Source of the DNA: Paratrimastix pyriformis
Taxonomy: Eukaryota; Preaxostyla; Paratrimastigidae
Length of the DNA stretch: 64,000 bases
NCBI GenBank assembly: GCA_027972325.1
Contig: JAPMOS010000025.1
Span: 62,001 to 126,000 of the forward strand
Direction: 5' to 3'
In this document: positions 1 to 10,458 of the stretch, in pieces
Position numbering within the stretch: the stretch's first letter is position 1
How the letters are laid out: each line of letters opens with the position of its first letter
Program-made: the position numbers and the translations under genes
Notes under the pieces: model-generated
What the model was told of the DNA's origin: nothing
Databases searched by the model: none
Seen by the model: the letters and a program-made list of their open reading frames with translations, nothing else

Positions 1-1
1 G

Positions 2-1268
2 AGCCCTGACAACCGGAAAATGCAGTTTCGTTCCGTTCGGCCCATCCACACCGGGGACATTCTGACCACCTCCTACCTCACATCTGACAACCGCTCGGTG
101 GAGTACCGACGTCTGATGCTCGAACAGAACCGGCAGTTCCACTGCCGTTGCCCCCGGTGCACCCGTCTCCCCGACCTGCCCCGGGCCCTGCCCTGCCCCC
201 ACTGCGCGGGCCCCTTCACCAACCTGGAGAGCGGCCTCCCCATGCTGACTTCATCGGCCTCTTTGGGCAGGTGCCCCGACCTGGGCTTCATCGTGCCCCA
301 CCCCGTCCCCGACCCGGCCGCCCCCGCGGGCCCCGGAGGCTCCCTGGAGCCCATCCTCGGCCCGGAGCCGGCCCGGTGGGAGTGGCGCTGCGACCGCTGC
401 GGCGGCCTCTTCGACGTGGCCGCCCTGCCCCGACTGAACCGAGTTGTGGCCCTGGAGGAGCTGCTCGCCCGCAAGATCAGCCGCTACGACGCCCTCCTCA
501 TGCAGCTCGGCTTCGACTGCCGCGTGGCCCGGAGCCTCTTCGCGGCGGCCACCCGGATCCTGGGCCCCCGCCACTGGGTCACCGCGGTCATGCTGCACAT
601 CCTGGCCGATGCAGCCATGAGCGCCCGCTACCAGGATAAGGCCTGGGAGAGCCTCGACGGGCACATGGAGGTCCTCGAGCAGGTCCGCCTGCCCGCTCGT
701 CCCTCTCCTTTCTCGTCGCCCCCTCGCATTTGTGCACTTGTGCTCACTCGCCATTTGTGTTCACTCGCCATTGTACTCACTCGCCATTGTGCTCAATTCT
801 CCCCGCTCACAGCTCCTGGCGTACTACCGGGGGGCCGACCTGGACATGGCGCCCCTGCGTGGGGTCTTCCTGGCCACGGCCCAGGCCCTGCTGGAGGATG
901 ACCAGGGCCCCGTGGCCCGGCTGCTGCTTGAGGCCATCCTCCCCAGCGCCCTGTTGGCCGCCGGACCGGAGCACCCCCACACCTCCCAGATCGCCGATGC
1001 CTTGGCCCGATGCCCCCCCGAACGGGCCGCCTCGCTGACGGACCTGCGGCCCCACCCGCTGCCCATGCCCATCTCACGGTTCAGCCGGGCCACGGGGGTC
1101 CCCGCCGAGCTGCGGGGCGAGCTGAAGGAGGAGCTCGAGGCGGCCCTGGCCGCCAAGGAGCTCGGCAGGGCCATCAAGCAGGCCCAGGGGGCCGAGAAGG
1201 CCAGCGCCGCCCAGACGCAGGACGGCGACCAGCAGCAGCAGCAACACAGGCGAAGGCGCCGCCGCTAA
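2..1268 (+). CDS. SMYD-like SET domain methyltransferase, 3' part (5' end outside window)
   Basis: The reading frame is open to the left edge, so the N-terminus (MYND and most of SET) is missing. The first ~60 visible residues read as the end of a SET domain, with a GDILTTSYL stretch like the family's GEEI-x-x-SY, followed by a post-SET cysteine cluster FHCRCPRC and a further CPHC pair. This layout is typical of SMYD lysine methyltransferases. One intron lies at 683-812 (GTCCGC donor, CACAG acceptor) and joins the frames in phase 0: 221 codons upstream, then LLAYYRGADL. The C-terminal part is helical and TPR-like as in SMYD proteins, and ends in a Q-run and an arginine run before TAA at 1266-1268. 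Likely a protein-lysine methyltransferase of nucleus or cytosol; the substrate cannot be told. Confidence 0.75.
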
Positions 1269-1566
1269 GCTTCCCACCTCCACCCCCACTCCCACCACCC
1301 CTGACCATTTGTTGGATTCAACAGGCGGTCGGGGGTCATCAGTCGAACGCACGGGGAGGATGGCGGTTCGGCTTGTCGGGTGGGCTCCAGTTGGCGTGGA
1401 GGTCCTTTGTGATTTGCAAAGCACTGAGTCGCGAGGAGCCCGGCCGCGACACGGCTGCTGGAGAAGGAATTCTGCAAGCGGAAAAACGGGGATGGGACGG
1501 GGAGGGTCCAAAAAACAGTCCAAAAAAAGGCCCGTGGACAGTTCCCCGTCGGGTTGAAGAATTTCG

Positions 1567-3540
1567 ATGCGGGTGAATGTTGGTTTTTATCTGTGCCTTC
1601 TCTTAGTCTCTTTGGCACAATGCGAAGATCTTTACTCTGATACCTTCTATCATTTCGCCGCGTCTCCGAGTATTCGCGTTCTCTCGCGAAACGGCACCTT
1701 CGGATCAACCTGTCTGTTCAGTCAAACCTCTCGGCACCATTTTCCCGTTGGTTTAGCTGTTTGGGGAGGAATAAATGGAATTATTTACCCAGTCCTTTCC
1801 GAAGCAGGCTTGGCTGCCTTTTTCTCCTCCACTCCGACAATGGGCCCCATGGCGGTCCTGCTGAACGGGACGCTCCTCTCCCTCACGACCGTGGAAAAGC
1901 TCTTCCAGATCCCCAGTGTCCACGGGATCATGGTTTCCTTCGATCCGAAGACGATTCCGCCCGGTCCGTGCCATCCTCTCCGGGGTCTGCCTTTTAACGC
2001 CTCACCCCCGCAGTGTCGAGCCCCGAGGGGCGCCTTCCACGGCCTGGCGACTGGCATGCCGAGGCGAAGTACCCGTGGAATCCATACGGGGACGGCCTCA
2101 TGGAGGCCAAGTTCGCTCGGCCCCTGCTGCTGCTCTCGGAGGCCGACTCGGCCTTCCTGATCGCCGTCCGCCCGCCCTGCCGCCGCCCCCCGTCCCCGCC
2201 CCCGTCGATGGCGCGCTGCTCCTGCTCGCCTTCCCTCTTCTTCCCACCCACCCATCTGTGGCACCGGCAACGGCACCATCCTGGCCCCCCCCCCCCCCCC
2301 CCCCCCCCAGTGCGGCCAATCGAACGTCGAGCGGGCCTTCGCGGCCCCCGTCTACTGGGCCCACGCCAACATCCGGATGCTCGCCCAGAGCGACTCGGTG
2401 ACGTGCCTCAAGCGCGGTCCGCGCCGCCCCACCGACCCGCTGCCGACTGGTCCCCTCCCTTGGCCTGCCGAGTGCGCCGCCCCTCCCTTCTACTACTCTT
2501 CCCTTATGGGCCCCTGCGATCCACCCCATGCCCGGCGGCAGGCCTGTGCGGCCCGATCGGAGGCCTGTCCCTGTGGGGCCACGAGGGCGACCTCACCGAC
2601 GCGGCCGCCGTCCGTCCCGCCCCCCCGGCTTTCCACGACCCCCCCCCCCCCCCCCCCCCGTCCCGTCCCGTCCCGTCCCCTCCTTATCCAAGCGGCGACC
2701 GCCCGGGTGGGGGGCCACACGGGGGTGCGCAGAAGCCCCGCGAGACTGTCTGGCTGGTGGCGCCCTTCGACAGCGCCTCGGCCTTCCTCAGCCTGGCCCC
2801 CGGTCTGCCCTCTGCCCGGCCCCCCGGGAGGCTGCCCGCCAATGGGGCGCCGCCGCTCTGAGAGGCCCTCCTCCCCTCTCCTCCCCACACACACACCCCG
2901 TCGCGCAGGGGGCGCCTCCGAGATGGCCGCCGTGTCGGCCTTGGTCGGGGCCGTGGGGGCCGTCCACGAAGTCCGCCCCCCCCCCCCCCTCTTGCTCTCT
3001 CGCTCTCGCCTCCGCTCTCGTGGCCCCTGCCGTTCCTTCCCGCCACACGCGCCGCCCTTGCTCGGATGTGCGGTGCGGCCGGGCAGCGCTCAATTCGCTC
3101 GCCCTCTGTCTCTGCTTCTCCCGGGGCGGCCGCAGTACCTGCGCACCCACGCGGCCCTGCCGATGGCCTTCGTGTATGGGCTCTTCGACGCCGAGGCCTG
3201 GGGCGCCACAGGCTCCAAGAAGGTGCGCCGCCCCGCCCCCCGCCGTGCCCCCACCCCGCGCCGCATTTCCGCCTGGCCTGTCGGTGGGGCGTCCCTCCCG
3301 CCCGTGCCGGCCTTGATGTGGCGCCGCGCTTGTTTGGTGCCTGCGGGGGTGGGGGGGGGGGGCTCGGCCACCTTCGAGTGCCGGGGCCCCACCCAGGCCG
3401 ACGGGTCCTGCGCCAACCCGCCCATGCCCACCATGAAGGCCCGTCGTCCCGTCCTTCGCTGCCCGCCAGTGCCCTGGTGGGGCCGACCAGCCCACGCCTC
3501 CCCCTCCTCCCTCCCCTCATTGGCTCAATCACTTTGTGGC

Positions 3541-3589
<49 letters not shown>

Positions 3590-5501
3590 TGCGGGTGGGC
3601 ACAGTTCAAGGAGCTCGACCTGGCCAAGGTGCGCACCGTCATCGGGCTGGGCGAGCTCTACCAGGCCGAAGGTCCTCCAGCCACACACGCCCGCCCTCCC
3701 GCCCTCCCACCATGGCCCGGCCTCCCCTCCCTCCTCGGGGCCCGCTGCTGGTCGTGGGCGAGTCGTGACCTGGCGGGGTCGGGTCGTGTCGCGGCCTCGT
3801 CCGTCTGGGGTCTGGGGGGGTGGTGGGCTCGGGCGGCAGGGGGGATGCTCCACGTGCACAGCGAGCACGGCGACCCCCACGCGGCCCTGGTGAGCACCAT
3901 CGTGGGCCTCGCCCAGGAGGCGTACGCGGTCCGCACCGGCCGCTTCCCCCCCACCCCCAGCGCACCGGCACCGGTGCAGCCGACAGGACGACCGGCACCC
4001 GGCCCGCTCATCTGCTGCTGTCGGATGCCGGATGCGGGGCGGTGGCGCACATGCGGGCGGGCGGGCGGGCGGGCGCGGTGGGGCACTCCTGCAGGCGGGG
4101 GCCATCAACATGAGCGCCACCGCGGGCCCGGCCGAGACGCCCGGCCTGCCCCCCTGCCCGGCGGCCTCCTTCCTGGGGGCCATCGGCGGGTCGGCCATCC
4201 AGGCGGCCCACATCGCCGGCCACGGTCCGCCGGCCCGCCCTCGCGCCCACGCCCCGCGCCCACGCCCCGCGCATGCTCCCCCCCCTGCCATGCCCCCCTG
4301 CTCCATGCTCTCCCATCAAGGCCCTCATTTGGGGTGCCTGTGTGTGGGCTGCTGCTGGCGGCAGGGGCGCACTATCTGAATCCGCACCGGCACTCGCACT
4401 ACGACCTGTTCCACAACGCGTCCCTGGCCTGCCCGGCCGCCACCCTGGCCGCCCGGGCGGCCCTGCTGTCCATGGGCGCCCCCAGGGCCGACCTGGCCGC
4501 CGTCACGGCCGACTGCACCCTGGTCGGCCATCGCCAACCTCCCCTCACTGGCCCCGCCCCAAACGGATCGGCACCATCGAGTCGCTGGTCCTCGCTGCAG
4601 CGGCATTCTCGTGAGGAATATTGTTGGCTGACTGCCGGCTGTTGGCTGTTGGCTGCTGGCTGGGGGGGCATTGCAGGTTGGGCAGCTGGCGGAGGCGCTG
4701 AGCCGGAACATGAGCAGCCCCTGGGTGCGGGCCATGCTGGGCGGCCCCGCCCGGACGCTGCCCTCTGAGTACGCGGGGGTCTCGTCGGGCGCAGACCCGA
4801 CTCTGCCCCGCCTGCCCGCCCCCAGGGCACTCGTCTTCCGGGCCCTCGCCCGCGCCACGGGCGGCCCCGGTCTGCATGACCCCTCGCCTCCTGCCTCATG
4901 CCCCCTCGCCTCCTGCCCTCCACACCCCTCATGCCGCCTCCTCTCGCAGCCGGGACCTGCGAGGCCGACAGCCGGTGCGAGGGCCGGGGCCAGTGCATCA
5001 ACGGGACCTGCTACCTGGGCCTCCAGGGCCCCTTCGCCCACCCGGCCCACAGCCCCGCCCTGCGGTACCAATCGGGGGGCTGGGCCTTCCGCGACCCGGC
5101 CGAGGAGCCCGCCATCGCGACGGCCCCCCTCTGGGCTGAGAGCAAGTCCGCCCCCGTGCCGCTGCCCCCGTGCCACACACCCGGAGTGTCTGATGGTGGA
5201 TGGCGGGGGTCTCTCCTCGGTTGGGCCGGGGCCGGGCCGTCCACTCACTCACCACTCGGTGCCTGGCTGGCTGGGGGCATCGGCACCTCTGGGGCGCTGG
5301 TCTGTCTGGTCTGTCTGTCTGGTCTGGGTCTTGGCGGTGTGGCGGCGCAGCTGGGACCGATTTGTGCTTCGGATCTACGTGGCCCACGGGCTGGGCGCCC
5401 AGCTGGGGGTCTTCTTCGGGGGCCTGGGAGCCCTGGTCCTGGCCGAGGGCATCGTCATCGCAGTCCGGGCCCGCTGGGCACGCATGCTGCACACCCTCTG
5501 A
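1567..5501 (+). CDS. NCSTN: Nicastrin, gamma-secretase subunit (15 exons)
   Basis: Type I membrane subunit of the presenilin gamma-secretase, which gates substrate access. The start at 1567 gives a clear signal peptide (hydrophobic core to LAQC). The exons that I could place are 1567-1963, 2014-2165, 2311-2416, 2542-2609, 2733-2802, 2909-2970, 3136-3222, one uncertain exon near 3370-3440, 3605-3671, 3840-3928, 4095-4224, 4365-4522, 4677-4869, 4950-5145 and 5351-5501. Codon phases close across them. Family hallmarks are the ectodomain core (WNPYGDGLMEA, VWLVAPFDSASAF, LPMAFVYGLFDAE), the PASFLGAI-like motif, a cysteine-rich stretch before the membrane, and one C-terminal transmembrane helix followed by a short basic tail. 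The protein is about 650-670 residues, close to the family's usual 700. The donor of the exon ending at 3222 is GTGCGC; that of the uncertain exon may be a GC donor (GCCCGT). Confidence 0.9.
3538..3597. repeat. GCGGGC hexanucleotide microsatellite in a nicastrin intron
   Basis: About nine near-perfect GCGGGC units sit directly before the acceptor CACAG of the exon starting at 3605. No coding role is seen. Confidence 0.9.
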
Positions 5502-5572
5502 TAATCACCCCCCCCCCCCCCCCCCCCCCCGAGGGCCAGATTCGATCATCACCCCGAGGTCCCTCTTCTGAT

Positions 5573-5610
<38 letters not shown>

Positions 5611-6540
5611 GCGGGAGCGTGGGACGTGATGGCAGCGTCTCTCTGTGTAAATGTCGAGCGCTCGCCTCCCCCCCCGGCCCGGTGCATGGTGTTTGCCCTT
5701 GATGACGGCGGCCATTCCCAGGGTGCAAGATCCTTTGCAAGGGCCCCCTCCTTTTCACCTTGTCCTGGCAAAATCGCCTATGGCAAGCAAGCGGGCGGGC
5801 GGGCGGGCAAGCGGGCTGGCCTTCGCGGCCGGGGTGCCTCGACAGCAGCACACTCGACGGCGAAAGAACAACCACTTATCCCACCCCCGCGGGCTCCCTC
5901 TTCCTGGTTCGGCGGGTGGCCGGGCGGGTGGCCGGGAACAGGGCAAGTTCGTGGAAAGGAAAACGCAACACCTCTGATGGGCACCCCTCGCCCAGGGATG
6001 CGAGTAGGTCGTGCAAAGAGGGGTGCCTTTTTGCAAGAGGGGTCTTTCGAGTGGGAAAAGTGTCTTCAAGCGTGGTCTTGCAAGACATCTGAAGATGAGC
6101 CCTCTTTAAAACGGGCGCGCAAGATTCAATCAAGCACAAGTCTCGTCTCAAGTCCGCTCGGACCACAACGGGGAGGACGTCAACCCTCTCGTTCTCGATG
6201 GACGGAGGAGCCCCATCATCTCGGTCATTCGGGCCCGAGACCCTCGTGCGAACCCCAAAAGGGCGCAAATCAACGCCGGGCAGAAGCGGGTCGACTGAAT
6301 TCCCCCAACTTTCCACCCCACCCCGTCATCTGTCATCTGCGAATCCAAATCTGACACCATTGGATAACGATCAGCGGTTTCGAGCATCGAAATATATTCG
6401 AAAACTTGTACCAAGGAAGGCCAGCGGGTCAAGGCGGCGAGAGAGTCAAGGCCACATGGAATCTGACGGAGGAGAGGAGAATCATCGGTGAGCAGGGCAG
6501 CGGGCAGCGAGGAACAAGGCCAGCAAAAGGGGCGCGGAGG
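5502..6540. other. Convergent spacer between nicastrin and the snoRNA host locus
   Basis: No convincing protein gene is visible. It starts with C-homopolymer runs (5508-5530, 5574-5608) in the nicastrin 3' region and becomes less GC-rich from about 5850. On the minus strand an acceptor-like CCGTCAG near 6457-6463 could open the last exon of the snoRNA host transcript, which would end somewhere in 5.7-6.4 kb. No clear polyadenylation signal was found. Confidence 0.5.
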
Positions 6541-6622
6541 AGCCTCAGTGTTCCATGTATTGGTGGTATGGCGGTTGTTCAGCAGGGGGTTCAGATAGCA
6601 AATATGGAGGATCATCACCGGC
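6541..6622 (-). ncRNA. C/D box snoRNA, family H, copy 1
   Basis: C box GTGATGAT is the complement of 6611-6618; D box CTGA is the complement of 6545-6548. An internal CTGA (D') follows a guide ending TTTGCTAT, whose target would contain TAGCAAATAT, as in the conserved large-subunit rRNA segment GUAGUAGCAAAUAUUC. This is the last snoRNA of the array in transcription order. Confidence 0.88.
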
Positions 6623-6802
6623 CGTGAGGGCGAGTGAGGGGGCAGCGGCGGACCCAAAGTTGCGGGGCTCCCCAGGATGAAGGTGGGCACGGAGTCGGCC
6701 AACGTCCTGCAACGAGAAAAGGGGAGGGGGCAGACAGTGAGTGAGCGAGGGAAGCGAACCACGCAAGTGAGACCACCATCATGCTGATACTGATGGAAGA
6801 AG

Positions 6803-6889
6803 AGAGTCAGTCGGAAGGTGGAACGTCATCGGGGCGCTCAGGTACAACAGGGATGCGTGTTCGTGACACGACTTGTGGTCATCACGTTT
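6803..6889 (-). ncRNA. C/D box snoRNA, family E, copy 1
   Basis: C box GTGATGAC at 6878-6885, D box CTGA at 6807-6810, internal D' (CTGA) and C' (GATGACG). One base differs from copies 2 and 3 just inside the D box. Confidence 0.9.
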
Positions 6890-7068
6890 CCATCGGGGGA
6901 GGCCAACAAACGGGACGAGATGGGCCAGTGGCAGACCGGCTCTTCGGTGCGCGGGCCCGCGGGAATCACCAGCCGCCAAGCTCACCTCCTGGTGAAGGGA
7001 AGGCAAGGCAAGGGCAGGGGATGAGTCAGCGAGGAGCGAGGGACCGAACGCACAGGAAGGCAGGGGCA

Positions 7069-7149
7069 TGCCTCAGGATACTCTCATTGTTCGTTTGTTC
7101 CGCACGATGAATCTCAGACAAATGCCTCGTGTGGTTCAGCATCGGCAGG
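7069..7149 (-). ncRNA. C/D box snoRNA, family G, copy 1
   Basis: D box CTGA at 7073-7076 and a TGCC/GGCA terminal stem are clear. The C box (CCGATGCT, complement near 7138-7145) is degenerate. The guide before the internal CTGA would pair with ACAAATGCCTCGT. This matches 12 nt of the conserved large-subunit CCAAAUGCCUCGUC and points by the five-nucleotide rule to the equivalent of yeast 25S A2281 (guided there by snR13). Confidence 0.8.
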
Positions 7150-7334
7150 TGACATTGGGTGGGGCCGAGGGGGAGCGGGCAGGGGCGGACCTCAAAAAAA
7201 AAAAAAGCCAACCGGCCAAACCAACGGGCGCCCCGCCGCATCGGAGAAGGTGGCCTGCAATGCGCAAAAGGGAGACGGGCGATGAGAGGCGAACCCACCC
7301 GGGTGGGGAGCGCACCCAGGGCAAGCAGAGGAGC

Positions 7335-7430
7335 GAATTCAGAAAGGCATATTCCATCTCACGTCGCCCCGCGGTGGTTTAGGCCGCGAGGGATCCGAAG
7401 GTGTCCTAAGAAATGCAGGTCATCACGTGG
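7335..7430 (-). ncRNA. C/D box snoRNA, family C, copy 1
   Basis: C box GTGATGAC at 7419-7426 and D box CTGA at 7339-7342 (in TTTCTGAATTC). At about 96 nt it is among the longest families in the array. The internal D'/C' boxes are not obvious. Confidence 0.85.
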
Positions 7431-7660
7431 TGCTCCCGTGACACATTGGGGAAGTCCAGGCGAGGGGAGCCAGGGAGCGGACCCGTGGCAGGAGGTCGGC
7501 CCATCCATCAGACGGGGGCGCGTCGAGGAGGGGGCCAGACGAGACAAGGCGCCGCAGCTGCAGCGGAGGGGCGGGCAGGAGGAGAGGGCAGGAGGAGAGC
7601 AGTCAGCAGGGCGGAAGGGCAGGCGGGGATCAGGGCCCGGGGCGGGATGGGAAGGAAAGG

Positions 7661-7746
7661 GGTCTCAGTCTCGCTATTTCTCGTCAGCGGGTGGTCTGAC
7701 GGTAATTCCATGGGTTTGCGTAGATGCATCACCGATCCCCCCGAGG
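7661..7746 (-). ncRNA. C/D box snoRNA, family I, copy 1
   Basis: C box GTGATGCA at 7735-7742, D box CTGA at 7665-7668, and C' CTGACGA. The guide ahead of a CAGA D' variant would pair with ACGGTAATTCCA. This matches the universal small-subunit 530-loop GCGGUAAUUCCAGC and predicts methylation of the U equivalent to yeast 18S U578 (snR77). Confidence 0.9.
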
Positions 7747-7915
7747 GTCCGCAGGCAGGAGCAGGGCAGCGGCAGACCTCCCCTGGGGAGGCCCGAGCTT
7801 CCGGAAGGCTTCGGCGGTCTCGGTTTGGGGGGATGCTCTACACAGGAGATGAAGGGGGGGAGAAGGAGATGAGGAAGGGGCCCGATCGATGCGAGGACGG
7901 CGGGGCGAGGGTGGG

Positions 7916-8000
7916 TGGCTCAGGGTTGCACAGTGATTCCGGATGGCAGTGTTCTCTCGTCAGGGGTCAGAAGAGGGAGCACCGGTTTTCATCAGGGCCG
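7916..8000 (-). ncRNA. C/D box snoRNA, family D, copy 1
   Basis: C box CTGATGA at 7989-7996, D' in TTCTGACC, C' CTGACGA, D box CTGA at 7920-7923, and a GGC/GCC-type terminal stem. The D' guide target contains AGAGGGAGC, present in the small-subunit segment GAGAGGGAGCCUGAG. Confidence 0.92.
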
Positions 8001-8189
8001 AGGGCCGAGGGGAGGTGGGGCTGGTGCGACAGCAGTGCAGACCAGTGGCGAGGTCAGGGATGGGGGCCCGGGGCCAACAGAGAGATCGGGGGCCACAACT
8101 GAGTTGGGGAGGGCGGGGAAGAAGAGCGTGAAGATCGGAGCAAAATGGAAGGGAAGGACAAGCGGGCACAGCAAGGGGGGAAGGCACCA

Positions 8190-8271
8190 GAGTCAGCTGG
8201 TAGTGCATGTTGAATTGAGGATCGTCACTGGGGTTCAGTCCAGAGGTGTATAAATTCGTTATCATCACACG
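8190..8271 (-). ncRNA. C/D box snoRNA, family A, copy 1
   Basis: C box GTGATGAT at 8261-8268, D box CTGA at 8193-8196, D' in GGACTGAAC and C' GTGACGA. About 82 nt. Family A is the most amplified one and is absent from the introns of the coding part. Confidence 0.92.
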
Positions 8272-8468
8272 GTGCACCGGCGGAAGTGGACCAAGACAAG
8301 CAGCAGAGTTGCCGGCAGACCATGATCAGTCCGCTTGATGGCAACGCCGCCCCTGGGGAGGACAAAAAATGGGGCGCGACGGAGGGCCCTGGAGGGACAA
8401 AGAAAGGTGTGGGGGGTTGGGGTGAGCGAAAGGGCAGGGGCACCCGAGAGGCGGTGCGCGAGGGGGAA

Positions 8469-8547
8469 TCCCTCAGAGATCTTGGTGGTTGCACAAAAGG
8501 TGTCACCATAAAGTGGTCTGAGTAGCAAATGCAATGCATCAGCGGGA
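8469..8547 (-). ncRNA. C/D box snoRNA, family B, copy 1
   Basis: C box GCTGATGC at 8536-8543 and D box CTGA at 8473-8476. The D guide target contains GATCTTGGTGGT and the D' guide target AGTAGCAAAT. The two are contiguous in the conserved large-subunit segment GAUCUUGGUGGUAGUAGC, so the two guides would sit side by side on the rRNA. Confidence 0.92.
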
Positions 8548-8741
8548 TCCGGAGGAGAGGAGGGGGGGATGCGCAAGAGATGCAGACCCCACAGAGGAGG
8601 AGCCCAGGCCAGGCCAAGGAAGGTTGGTCCTCGACCGACGGCAGGCGGAACGGCGTCACGGGGACGGGCCTGGTGGCAGAGAGCGAAAGTGAGAGACGGC
8701 AGGGCAAGGGGGACGCATTATTTCATGCGGGGCGGCAAAAG

Positions 8742-8819
8742 TCCCTCAGCTCTTGGTGGTTGCAAAAAGGGTGTCACCATAAAGGGGTCTGGGTAGCATA
8801 ATGCAATACATCAGCGGGA
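8742..8819 (-). ncRNA. C/D box snoRNA, family B variant, copy 2
   Basis: C box GCTGATGT at 8808-8815, D box CTGA at 8746-8749. It differs from copy 1 at several guide-flanking bases (TGCAAAAAGG instead of TGCACAAAAG, and GGGGTCTG). A near-identical variant lies at 11932-12009. Confidence 0.88.
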
Positions 8820-8994
8820 GGCGTTGGAAGAGGACGGTGGATGCGCAAGATGGCAGACCACAGCGGAGGAGCCCACAGGCCAGGAACTCGACTCGAAGAC
8901 CCAACCATGTCTGGAAGTGGGAAGGAGACGAGGCGGGTGAGGACGGCACGGAAGCACAGAAGAAAACCACAGTGCGCAGAAGAAGTGGGACGGT

Positions 8995-9075
8995 TGGCTC
9001 AGTAAGTGGTCACAAGTTCGCGTCATTGGAGCGCTCAGCTACAACAGGGATATTGTGTTTACGTGCATCACGGCC
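8995..9075 (-). ncRNA. C/D box snoRNA, family F, copy 1
   Basis: C box GTGATGCA at 9064-9071, D' in AGCTGAGC, C' ATGACGC, D box CTGA at 8999-9002. The sequence just outside the D box (GGGACGGTTGGCTCAG on the plus strand) is shared with the copy at 17095-17175. Confidence 0.92.
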
Positions 9076-9287
9076 GATGGGACCAGCGGGCGGGCGGGCA
9101 GGGAGCACGGTGGGCTGACCTGGGACAAGGACAAAGCCGGGCCGAAGATGGCGGCGGCAGACGGGGAGCGGAGCGCCACAGCGGTGGCTGCCGGAAGGAG
9201 GAAGGGGAGCATACGAAACGAAGGATGCGTGAGGGACGGGCAGGCCAACCAGGCGACAGGGCGCGACACCAGGAGGGGCGCCAAGAA

Positions 9288-9369
9288 GAGTCAGCTGGTA
9301 GTGCATGTTGAATTGAGGATCGTCACTGGGGTTCAGTCCAGAGGTGTATAAATTCGTTATCATCACACG
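9288..9369 (-). ncRNA. C/D box snoRNA, family A, copy 2
   Basis: C box at 9359-9366, D box at 9291-9294. A GTCCGC donor lies about 45 nt upstream of the C box (near 9412-9417). Confidence 0.92.
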
Positions 9370-9571
9370 TGGCGCAGGGGGGGATGACAGTGGCGTAGCA
9401 TGCCAGCGGACCTGGCGGATCACAGGTCCGGCTGTCCTGCGAGCGGACGTCAGGAGGGCCGCCAGCGAGCGGCCTGGAAAACACGGGGGGGGGGGGGGGG
9501 GGAAGGGGGAGGGAGTGAGAAGGTGCCAGGTGACGGGGAAACGGCTGGGACGGGCAGAAAGGCGCCAAGAA

Positions 9572-9653
9572 GAGTCAGCTGGTAGTGCATGTTGAATTGA
9601 GGATCGTCACTGGAAGTCAGTCCAGAGGTGTATAAATTCGTTATCATCACACG
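9572..9653 (-). ncRNA. C/D box snoRNA, family A, copy 3
   Basis: C box at 9643-9650, D box at 9575-9578. The D' region reads TGACTTCC instead of TGAACCCC, a change shared with the copy at 10988. The plus-strand GTGGCGCRGGGGGGGATGACAG flank is nearly the same as at copy 2, which shows very recent local duplication. Confidence 0.92.
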
Positions 9654-9830
9654 TGGCGCGGGGGGGGATGACAGTCAGCGGCAGCAGCATGCCGACAGAC
9701 CGATCGAGTGAAATGGGGCGACCGGGCCGGAGGAGGGCCACCTGGCAAACAGAAGGAAGAAGGAAGGGGTGACCGTGAGGAGCCAGCCGGAAGAGGGGAA
9801 CAAGGGGGCACAGCAAGGGGGAGAGCACCA

Positions 9831-9911
9831 GAGTCAGCTGGTAGTGCATGTTGAATTGAGGATCGTCACTGGGGTTCAGTCCAGAGGTGTATAAATTCGT
9901 TATCATCACAC
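9831..9911 (-). ncRNA. C/D box snoRNA, family A, copy 4
   Basis: C box at 9901-9908, D box at 9834-9837. A GTCTGC donor lies about 42 nt upstream of the C box. The flank GCACCAGAGTCAG is shared with copies at 8190 and 11243. Confidence 0.92.
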
Positions 9912-10097
9912 GGTGCACGGACGGCGAGGGAACGAAGAGCAGAGCTGGTGCAGACCAGGGAAGGCGAGGCAGCAGAAGAGACGGGGCGGGGTACCAGCTG
10001 GCGTTGGGCGTTGGGTCTGAGAACGACAGAAACAGAGGGCGCGATGAAGGCGAGCCAAAGCAAGGGCGGGAAGCCCAAGGGCTGGGAATGAATGCAA

Positions 10098-10179
10098 ACG
10101 TCAGCTGGTAGTGCATGTTGAATTGAGGATCGTCACTGAAGTTCAGTCCAGAGGTGTATAAATTCGTTATCATCAGCCG
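10098..10179 (-). ncRNA. C/D box snoRNA, family A, copy 5
   Basis: C box CTGATGA (first base differs from the other copies) at 10169-10175, D box at 10101-10104. Confidence 0.9.
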
Positions 10180-10373
10180 TTTTGGCCCACCCAGGCTGTG
10201 CACAAGAAGTTCAACCCGACAGACCAGGCCATCTCAAGCCGCCCGTGGCCACCATCGTCCGGGGGGTGGCGCTCGGAGAGCTGGCCGCCAAAGCTGCGAA
10301 GAGGGAAGGGAAGCGAGAGATGAGCGCAAGGACAGGGCAGCAGCAGCCATGAGCAGAGGGACGGCACAGAAAG

Positions 10374-10458
10374 AGGCTCAGGGTTGCACAGTGATTCCGG
10401 ATGGCAGTGTTCTCTCGTCAGGGGTCAGAAGAGGGAGCACCGGTTTTCATCAGCGCCA
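10374..10458 (-). ncRNA. C/D box snoRNA, family D, copy 2
   Basis: C box at 10447-10454, D box at 10378-10381. It lies between family A copies, at the position collinear with the family D copy in the coding gene (17990-18074). Confidence 0.92.

Noticed and set aside
5545-5570. C-box-like GTGATGATC on the minus strand in the nicastrin 3' region
   Set aside because: No D box CTGA at a snoRNA-like distance and no second copy.
6340-6420. Possible additional snoRNA beyond the last family H copy
   Set aside because: It has a TCGATGC motif and CTGA-like words, but no terminal stem, no family match, and it lies in what looks like the terminal exon.
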